36,331 nucleotides of DNA. It comes from Selenomonas sp. GTDB taxonomy: Bacteria; Bacillota; Negativicutes; Selenomonadales; Selenomonadaceae. Under the pieces are notes generated by a model. It was not told the DNA's origin. It made no database searches and saw only the letters and a list, made by a program, of their open reading frames with translations. The translations under genes and the position numbers were made by a program. The DNA is taken from contig NZ_JALFCU010000101.1 of the NCBI RefSeq assembly GCF_022771645.1, positions 1-36,331 on the forward strand, in the 5' to 3' direction. Shown here piece after piece: positions 16,580 through 21,910 of this stretch (positions within the stretch are counted from its first letter, which is position 1; each line of letters begins with the position of its first letter).

Positions 16580-16618
16580 AAAGCCCGTGAACCACGTCAT
16601 CGGTTCACGGGCTTTTTG
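16580..16618 (+). terminator. Intrinsic terminator of the DeoR gene
   Basis: AAGCCCGTGAACC and GGTTCACGGGCTT form a perfect 13 bp stem with an 8 nt loop, running into a T tract. Confidence 0.92.
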
Positions 16619-16627
16619 CGTTGCCTT

Positions 16628-17344
16628 TTAATTTTTCCGCTGCGCGAACATCCACTCCCGGATCGCGTCGATGTTGTAGGCGAACGACCACGTATACATG
16701 TGGTTGCCGCCGGCGAAGATGGTGTAGTTGATGGGCGCGCCCTCTTTGGCAAGCTCACGCACGGCGTCGTCGAGGACGGCGACGGGGGCTTTGTTGTTCC
16801 AATACGACGCATTCTGCGCGACGGGCGTGCCGAGACGTTCCCAGAGCGCCGTCGCAGCGTTCATGCCGGGGCAGGCCTTGTTGTCGCCCTCGGAGACGGT
16901 GATCCAGAGGCGGCTGTCCTTCATCGCGGCCATCTCGTCGACGTTCCATTGGCACGCGACGAGGTACTGCGCGGCAAAGAAATCGGGATGGCGGTCGGCC
17001 ATCGCGATGTTCGACATGCCGCCCTGCGACTGGCCCGTGCCGTAGATGCGCTGCGTGTCGACGGCATACGCCTCCACGACGTGCTGGATCGTGTCCCAGG
17101 CGAGCGTGAGGCCGGGCGTCCATTCGTTCTTGTCCGTCGTCATCATGCCGAGCTGCGTCCGTCGCCTGCGGCGCAAATGTCATGCCATCTGCCGAAAAAA
17201 GTGTGCCAAGCTGGCGGACGGCGAGCGAGAGGTCCGGCAGCGTGCGGTCGGTGCGCATCATGCCCATGCCGGGATCGCCGCCCGGACCTTTCGCATCCGC
17301 GCCGCCGCCGCGAGCATCCGCTGCTTCCACGCTGCCTGTTTCAT
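16628..17344 (-). pseudogene. Alpha/beta hydrolase (esterase) pseudogene
   Basis: The C-terminal ~170 residues in one frame carry the nucleophile elbow GTGQSQGG, SEGDNKACPG with a candidate acidic residue and GGNHMYTW with the candidate His, as in PHB-depolymerase-like esterases. The upstream part is broken. ATG at 17344 (GGGGGAGG before it) runs only 28 codons to a stop. The recognisable segment DRTLPDLSLAVRQLGTLFSA is in a different frame, and the frame changes again near 17165. The strands that normally carry the HDA-type oxyanion region are missing, so an internal deletion is also likely. No functional product expected. Confidence 0.72.
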
Positions 17345-17386
17345 GCAAAAACCTCCCCCGAAATCGTTCCCAGTGCAGAGAACTGC

Positions 17387-17415
17387 TTGCACCTTTTCCA
17401 AAACTGTCGTATAAT
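17387..17415 (+). promoter_or_regulatory. Antisense RNA promoter, cassette 1
   Basis: -35 TTGCAC (17387-17392), 17 bp spacer, -10 TATAAT (17410-17415), with no plausible reading frame downstream on this strand. The same promoter recurs at 18900-18928. Confidence 0.85.
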
Positions 17416-17421
17416 GAGTAT

Positions 17422-17519
17422 AGAAACAAGGCACCGCCCGGCGGCGCCCTCATAGAAAAATTATACGGTGAAGACCGCCTCTACAAGTTTGCAGCTCAGG
17501 AGGCGGTTACTTCTTTTTC
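17422..17519 (+). ncRNA. Putative antisense RNA (type I antitoxin-like), cassette 1
   Basis: A ~98 nt transcript is predicted from the promoter at 17387-17415 to an intrinsic terminator (stem ACCGCCTC/GAGGCGGT at 17474-17507, then a T-rich tract). Its 3' end is complementary to the stop codon and 3' end of the small hydrophobic ORF encoded on the opposite strand. Convergent 3'-overlapping antisense RNAs are the pattern of type I toxin-antitoxin loci. Read-through would continue to the hairpin at 17641-17681 and cover the whole peptide mRNA. Not experimentally known. Confidence 0.65.
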
Positions 17520-17572
17520 GTTTCTATGACGATCAACCAAAGGACGACGAGCGCCACGATTAATTGCTCCAT
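17507..17572 (-). CDS. 21-residue hydrophobic peptide, candidate type I toxin, cassette 1
   Basis: ATG at 17572 with a GGGGG ribosome site ~9-13 nt upstream opens a 21-codon frame: MEQLIV start, a hydrophobic core with VVLWLIVI and a basic tail ETKKK. A second copy at 19132-19197 encodes a peptide of the same length with only conservative changes, and the 39-40 bp before the ATG differ by a 1 nt indel, so selection fits this reading frame only. The 5' leader can fold CCCTCG with CGGGGG and hide the ribosome site. The antisense RNA converges on its 3' end. By analogy with small membrane toxins I infer pore-forming or membrane-stress activity; the family is not one I recognise. Confidence 0.7.
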   Translation of the reverse strand: MEQLIVALVVLWLIVIETKKK

Positions 17573-17630
17573 AGGCGTTACCCCCGATCCGAGGGCCCAG
17601 TTTTGCCGCCAAAACGATGCCTGCAGCCTC

Positions 17631-17660
17631 ATTCTAGCACAAAAGCCGATTTCTCAGCAA
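17631..17660 (-). promoter_or_regulatory. Peptide promoter, cassette 1
   Basis: Minus strand: -35 TTGCTG (17655-17660), 18 bp spacer, -10 TAGAAT (17631-17636). The -35 sits in the loop of the terminator hairpin at 17641-17681. The same arrangement and spacing occur in cassette 2. Confidence 0.7.
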
Positions 17661-17681
17661 GAGAAACCGGCTCATTTTTTT
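17641..17681. terminator. Bidirectional terminator hairpin between cassette 1 and the MFS gene
   Basis: AGCCGATTTCTC (17644-17655) pairs with GAGAAACCGGCT (17661-17672) with one G-T wobble. On the plus strand seven T follow, a strong terminator for antisense read-through; on the minus strand four T follow the MFS gene. Confidence 0.8.
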
Positions 17682-17689
17682 GCCGCATG

Positions 17690-18850
17690 TTACGCTTTCA
17701 CCGACCGGAACACGTACGCCGCGATGCCCATTTCGACGGCGACGAGGAGCGCGAGGAAGAGGAACGCGTCGGCGATGCCGATGGCGTGGGCGAGGAAGCC
17801 GATGGCCGCAGGGCCCATGAGGACGCCGAGGTAGCCGAGCGTCGAGACGGCGGGGACGGCGGTACTGAGCGGCATGACGTCCTGCCGCCCGAGCAGGCTG
17901 TAGAACACCGGCACGACGTTCGCCGCGCCGACGCCGATGGCGAAGAAGCCGAGATACATCGCCGCGCCAGGCAGATAGATGACACCGAGGAAGCCGAGCA
18001 TCGTCGTGAGCGTGCCGCCGAGCACGACAGCCCGCTGCCCGAGGCGGCTCACGATGGCGTCGCCCGTCAGGCGCATGACGAGCATCGCGGCGGAGAAAAT
18101 GGCGAAGCCCGTGCCGGCCATGGCCATGTCCATGCCGCGCACCGTCGTCAGGAACACGCCGCCCCAGTCCATGACCGCGCCCTCGACGAGGAACGCGATG
18201 CAGGCGATCGCGCCGATGAAGGCGACGATGCCGCGCGGGATGGCGATGAGCGCGCCGCCGCCCCCGCCGCCGTACGGCAGGAGGCCGCTCCGCGCCACGA
18301 GCATGACGGCTGCGATGATGGCGGCCGCGATGACCGTCGACGCGAGCGGCGTCAAGCCCACCGTGCCGACCCAGAGGCCGAACAGCCCGGCGCCGACGAA
18401 GCCGCCGACGCTCCAGAAGCCGTGGAAGCCGCTCATGAGCCGCCGCCCGCTCGCCTGCTCGACGAGCACAGCCGCGATGTTCACGACCGTATCGATCGCG
18501 CCCATCGACGCGCCGAACAGCAGGAGGAGCACGACCGCGAGCGGCAGCACGTCGACAACAGAAAGGCCTAAGAGCATCATGGCGAACAGCGTGCCCGCCG
18601 TGAGGAGCACCCGCCGGCAGCCGAAGCGTTCCGCCGCCGTCCCCGACACGGGCATCGTCACGAGCGAGCCGATGCCGACGCACAGCAGCAGCATGCCGAG
18701 CACGTCGTCCTCGATGGCGAGCCGCGCCTTGAGATACGGGACAAGCGGCGCCCACGACGCCGAGCCGAAACCGCCGACGAAGAACAGCGCGCGCACGGCC
18801 CACTGCTCGCGCACGCCAGGCGTTTTCCGCGATGCGTTTTTGCCTGCCAT
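17690..18850 (-). CDS. Major facilitator superfamily transporter
   Basis: A 386-residue integral membrane protein with about 12 hydrophobic helices. The first conserved MFS loop appears as SGTAAERFGCRRVLL between helices 2 and 3, and a similar RLTGDAIVSRLGQRAV loop starts the second half. It resembles YbjJ-type fucose/efflux-like permeases: an N-terminal GFGSASWAPLVPYLK segment and a helix with FLVEGAVMDWGGVFL. Substrate unknown. ATG at 18850 has AAAGGGG 5 nt upstream. It lies between two direct copies of the peptide/antisense cassette. No clear promoter upstream. Confidence 0.88.
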   Translation of the reverse strand: MAGKNASRKTPGVREQWAVRALFFVGGFGSASWAPLVPYLKARLAIEDDVLGMLLLCVGIGSLVTMPVSGTAAERFGCRRVLLTAGTLFAMMLLGLSVVDVLPLAVVLLLLFGASMGAIDTVVNIAAVLVEQASGRRLMSGFHGFWSVGGFVGAGLFGLWVGTVGLTPLASTVIAAAIIAAVMLVARSGLLPYGGGGGGALIAIPRGIVAFIGAIACIAFLVEGAVMDWGGVFLTTVRGMDMAMAGTGFAIFSAAMLVMRLTGDAIVSRLGQRAVVLGGTLTTMLGFLGVIYLPGAAMYLGFFAIGVGAANVVPVFYSLLGRQDVMPLSTAVPAVSTLGYLGVLMGPAAIGFLAHAIGIADAFLFLALLVAVEMGIAAYVFRSVKA

Positions 18851-18899
18851 AAAGACCCCTTTCCGCCGCGCCGCACGAATCGGCGCGGGCGTAAATCGC

Positions 18900-18928
18900 T
18901 TGCAACTTTCCGAGAACTATCGTATAAT
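18900..18928 (+). promoter_or_regulatory. Antisense RNA promoter, cassette 2
   Basis: -35 TTGCAA (18900-18905), 17 bp spacer, -10 TATAAT (18923-18928). Nearly identical to the cassette 1 promoter including surrounding bases. Confidence 0.85.
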
Positions 18929-18934
18929 GAGCAT

Positions 18935-19143
18935 AGAGAAAGGCACCGCCTAGCAGCGGCCCTCATAGACAAAATTGGCTCATAAGAGATGAGTCGCTAC
19001 GAAGTTGGAGCTAGGAGCGACTCACCGCTTGGTTTCTTACATCATCAAAAAAGGCGGCACCGCCTGGCGGTTGCCTCCGTGGATGACTTTCTACTGAAAA
19101 CCGTCTCAAGGATTACCGAGCCAGGAGGCGGTTATTTCTTTTT
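18935..19143 (+). ncRNA. Putative antisense RNA (type I antitoxin-like), cassette 2
   Basis: Predicted from the promoter at 18900-18928 to a terminator with stem AACCGTCTC/GAGGCGGTT (19099-19133) followed by a T-rich tract. About 110 nt longer than the cassette 1 RNA because of an internal insertion; the first ~35 nt (AGGCACCGCC ... CCCTCATAGA) and the terminator are conserved. The 3' end is complementary to the end of the peptide ORF. The insertion includes a second AAGGCGGCACCGCC-like block, hinting at internal duplication. Confidence 0.6.
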
Positions 19144-19197
19144 CGTTTCTACGATAATCAACCAAAAGACGATGAGCGTCACAATCAGCTGTTCCAT
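19132..19197 (-). CDS. 21-residue hydrophobic peptide, candidate type I toxin, cassette 2
   Basis: ATG at 19197, ribosome site GGGGG(C) upstream, 21 codons ending at TAA. Starts MEQLIV, core VFWLIIV, tail ETKKK, matching cassette 1 with conservative swaps (Ala/Thr, Val/Ile, Leu/Phe). The leader can pair GCCCC with GGGGC around the ribosome site, a different sequence but the same structure as cassette 1. Membrane-active toxin by analogy only. Confidence 0.7.
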   Translation of the reverse strand: MEQLIVTLIVFWLIIVETKKK

Positions 19198-19251
19198 AGG
19201 CGTCGCCCCCTCTCCAGGGGCAAGTTTGGCCGCCAAACGATGCCATGGATG

Positions 19252-19281
19252 ATTGTAGCACGAAAACCGATGTCCCATCAA
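19252..19281 (-). promoter_or_regulatory. Peptide promoter, cassette 2
   Basis: Minus strand: -35 TTGATG (19276-19281), 18 bp spacer, -10 TACAAT (19252-19257). The -35 overlaps the loop of the adjacent terminator hairpin, as in cassette 1. Confidence 0.7.
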
Positions 19282-19302
19282 GAGGACACCGGTTCTTTTT
19301 TT
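19263..19302. terminator. Bidirectional terminator hairpin bordering cassette 2
   Basis: AACCGATGTCC (19265-19275) pairs with GGACACCGGTT (19284-19294). Seven T follow closely on the plus strand (19296-19302); TTTT follows on the minus strand, downstream of the degraded macrodomain/SirTM gene. Confidence 0.82.
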
Positions 19303-19316
19303 GCGCTATTTTCCGT

Positions 19317-20022
19317 TCAGATGACCGCATCGACGCCGCACGCAAACGATAGCGCGCGGCCGGCGATGGCGTCGGGCACGAGCTGCTGTGCGGGGTTGAT
19401 GGAGACGTAGCAGGCGTTTTTGTTCGCGGCCGTCATGCGCCAGAACGGGTACTTGATGATGCCCGGCGTGTTCGCGCCCCTCGAGGAGCTGCAGCAGCCG
19501 CGCGTAGAGGCCACTAGGCAGCGGCGCGTAACGGTTCACCCAGATGTGGCGGCACCACCAGCCCCAGAACGTCGCGCGGTCGGGATACGGGTAAAAGCCG
19601 CCGGAATAGATGTCACGGATGCCAAAGCGCTGGCCGAAATCATGAAAATACCGCTCGAACCGCGCGCCGCTGTACGTGAAGCCCGCCGCCGTCGACAGCC
19701 CCGCGCCCGCGCCGACGACGATCGCGTCCGCCGCGAGCCGCGTGATGTCGCCCTGCCACAGCGCGATGCCTGGCTCCGCCTCCGCGAGCGATGCCGCGTC
19801 GACGGGCCGCTTTTCCTCCGTCTCCGCCGTCAAAAGTTTTGCTTCCAAAGAAAAATATTCCTCCGGCAGCGGGAAGCGCGGATCCCAGACATTCATAAGG
19901 CAGCGCAAGAGATAGCGCCGCGCAGCAGGTTCCTCCGCCACGCCCGCCGCCTCCTGGCGATACTCCGGCATGACGCCTAAAAGCAGCGCGATCAAGTGCT
20001 CGACCAGTTCCGTCCGTTCCAT
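19317..20022 (-). pseudogene. Chimeric remnant of macrodomain ADP-ribosylhydrolase and SirTM sirtuin genes
   Basis: From ATG at 20022 (GAGGTG upstream) the N-terminus matches Firmicutes macrodomain protein-ADP-ribose hydrolases (RYLLRCLMNVWDPRFPLPEE, then WQGDITRLAADAIV). It switches directly at AIV into a SirTM-type sirtuin start (VGAGAGLSTAAG, YSGARFERYFHDFG, WWCRHIWVNRY). After LLQLLEGRE the frame shifts, and the sirtuin C-terminus (GIIKYPFWRMTAANKNACY) continues in another frame to 19317. So most of the macrodomain and the middle of the sirtuin, including its zinc-binding part, are deleted. In intact genomes the two genes are neighbours acting on lipoylated GcvH-like protein. The promoter is intact but no active enzyme is expected. 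Confidence 0.8.
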
Positions 20023-20063
20023 CGAAATCACCTCGTTGATGTATTTCTTTTCGTTACGTCTTA

Positions 20064-20092
20064 ATCATAGCGGATTTTTGGTGTAACGTCAA
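20064..20092 (-). promoter_or_regulatory. Promoter of the degraded macrodomain/SirTM locus
   Basis: Minus strand: -35 TTGACG (20087-20092), 17 bp spacer, -10 TATGAT (20064-20069). GACGTTAC and GACGTAAC occur at the -35 and just after the -10 and could be operator half-sites. Confidence 0.75.
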
Positions 20093-20110
20093 GAGTTATA
20101 AAAAAGTAAC

Positions 20111-20487
20111 GGGGCTGTTGCAGTTACTAGACTGAGTTCACATTCATCTGTTGCCGAGCGTTCCTCATACAGAAGCCTTCCCCTACGGGGAAGGTGGCGC
20201 CGCAGGCGACGGATAAGCAGACGCACGGCGCTTTAGCGCCGATGCGGTCGCTTATGCCCTTGCGGCTAAGGGTGGCGAAGGTAGGACGTAACTATTACGT
20301 AAAAAAGTTGAGTCGAAGGACGTTATAAAATCCTTCGACTCAACTTTTGTTTATATTTGTTACGTCGTACCTCCGACACCCTCTCCACCGCTTCGCGGTC
20401 CCCCTCTCCCGTAGGGAGAGGCTGGTATAGGAAGTTACGTTCGTCAACAGATGATCGTGAAATCCGTTTAGTAACTGCAACAGTCCC
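20111..20487. repeat. Composite palindromic element, full-length copy 2 (MITE-like)
   Basis: Terminal inverted repeats are clear: GGGGCTGTTGCAGTTACTAG at 20111 and, on the opposite strand, GGGACTGTTGCAGTTACTAA ending at 20487. The interior repeats the copy 1 plan, with a perfect central hairpin (arms 20305-20320 and 20331-20346) and right half ACCTCCGACACC ... CCTCTCCC. An extra ~60 bp block with GGCGCTTTAGCGCC is inserted in the left half. It lies between the sirtuin remnant and the glycyl radical activase. Confidence 0.85.
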
Positions 20488-20499
20488 ATCCTTGCATCA

Positions 20500-21606
20500 T
20501 CACACATCAATCGTCACGTTCCGCAGCCCCGCCTCTCGCGCAACGGCGGCGAAGTGCTGCATCTCGTCCGCCGGGAACTTCTGCGGGTTCTCGTCGAAGC
20601 AGTACGCGCGGCCGACGAGGGGATACTTCGCGGCGGCGAGGGGGTTGTAGTTGAGGAGCTCGTAGCGAATGTCGGGATTCTCGCTTGCGAGGAAGCGCGC
20701 GATGGCCGCGACGTTCTCGTCCGTCGCGGTGTAGTGCGGGATCATCGGCGTGCGGATCGTGACGGTGGGAAACGTGCGGGTGATGTGGTCGGCTTCCTTC
20801 GAGGAAAAAGTGTGAGGCGTTGCGGATGTCACATCGTCCGTGGAAGAAGCGCAGGCCTGCGGTTGGACAGCATCGCGTGTACCGCGCAACAAAAGCCGCA
20901 GGTTCGCGAGGATCGTGTCGTTCGGCAAGCCGGTCGCAGCAATGTGCGCATCACGGTCGAAAAGCTTGCAATCCGCAAAGACGTGGTCGAGGTGTGGCAA
21001 GACCTGCTGGAGGTGCGATGCCGGCACGGCGAGCGCCGTCTCGATGGCCGTGTGGACACCTGCTGCCTGCACGCGGGCGAGCACGTCTGCCGCGAACGCC
21101 GGCTGCAGCAGCGGCTCGCCGCCCGACAGCGTCACGCCGCCGCCGTGACGGAAGAACGGCAGGTCGCGCAGGAGCTCGCCCGTGAGCGCCGCGCTCGTGA
21201 CGACGCGGCTGTCCCAGCGCAGCGCGTCGCCCGGGCAGTCCGCAATGATGCGCGCCCAGAGGGCACAGCTCGCCGCATCGTCCGCGCGATACGGGATGCC
21301 GCGCACGCGGAGGGAAGTTGCGCCAGCCTGCCCGCCACCTGTCTGCACGCCGACTGCCGCCTCGGCCACAACGTTCGTCGCACCGACCTGCTCCCCCGCC
21401 GCTTCCGCCGTCTGTTCGCAGAGATGGCAGCCGATGCACTTCTTCGGGAAGAACAACGGGCGACGTCGCGTGCTGACGCCTTCGGGATTATGACACCAGG
21501 CGCACGTGAGCGGGCAGCCTTTGAAGAACACCGTGGTGCGGATGCCAGCGCCGTCGTGGGTGGAGAATCTTCGGACGTCGAAGATCGTGCCACACCCTTT
21601 TCGCAT
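20500..21606 (-). CDS. Glycyl radical enzyme activase (radical SAM)
   Basis: A 368-residue radical SAM protein. The N-terminus has FSTHDGAGIRTTVFFKGCPL, with the CxxxCxxC cluster at C31, C35 and C38 in the sequence CPLTCAWC, then CIGCHLC at 57-63 for part of an auxiliary 4Fe-4S cluster and DCPGDALRW further on. LSGGEPLLQPAF is the SAM-binding GGE motif. It generates the glycyl radical on the partner enzyme encoded upstream. The usual second ferredoxin motif is partly lost in an Ala/Gly-rich insert (~66-100). ATG at 21606 fits the family start but has no visible ribosome site; composite repeat copy 3 lies 40 bp upstream, between the two genes. Confidence 0.88.
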   Translation of the reverse strand: MRKGCGTIFDVRRFSTHDGAGIRTTVFFKGCPLTCAWCHNPEGVSTRRRPLFFPKKCIGCHLCEQTAEAAGEQVGATNVVAEAAVGVQTGGGQAGATSLRVRGIPYRADDAASCALWARIIADCPGDALRWDSRVVTSAALTGELLRDLPFFRHGGGVTLSGGEPLLQPAFAADVLARVQAAGVHTAIETALAVPASHLQQVLPHLDHVFADCKLFDRDAHIAATGLPNDTILANLRLLLRGTRDAVQPQACASSTDDVTSATPHTFSSKEADHITRTFPTVTIRTPMIPHYTATDENVAAIARFLASENPDIRYELLNYNPLAAAKYPLVGRAYCFDENPQKFPADEMQHFAAVAREAGLRNVTIDV

Positions 21607-21645
21607 GAAACAGTCGCTGGTTCGGCTGCGACCGTTGCTTTTCCA

Positions 21646-21889
21646 AGTGCCTTCCCCTTCGGGGAAGGTGGCCCCGCAGGGGTCGGAAAGGGTGTCGGAG
21701 GTAGGATGTGACAATACGCGCGATGGTAATGTCGAAGGAAGTTGTGAGTTCCTGCATTCCTTCGCCATTTCGCCGATAGACTCCTTCTGCCCTACCTTCG
21801 CCACCCGCTCCACCGCTGACGCGGTCCCCCTCTCCCGGAGGGAGAGGCTGCTGTATATGCGACGATCGGCAACAGATGAGACGGTTTTG
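21646..21889. repeat. Composite palindromic element, copy 3
   Basis: Left hairpin CCTTCCCC/GGGGAAGG, GGTGTCGGAGGTAGG junction, a diverged central hairpin (TGTCGAAGGAAG ... CTTCCTTCGCCA-like arms) and a right half CCTCTCCC/GGGAGAGG. The outer inverted ends are eroded. It sits between the glycyl radical enzyme and its activase, inside a probable operon. Confidence 0.7.
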
Positions 21890-21910
21890 TACGCTCTATC
21901 TGATTTTTTC

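Noticed and set aside
16580..16618. Bidirectional role for the DeoR terminator
   Set aside because: On the minus strand only three T follow the stem, so it is a convincing terminator only for the plus-strand DeoR transcript.
17566..17610. Longer N-terminus for the 21-residue peptides reading through the leader
   Set aside because: The leaders of the two cassettes differ by a 1 nt indel, so an upstream extension is in frame in only one copy.
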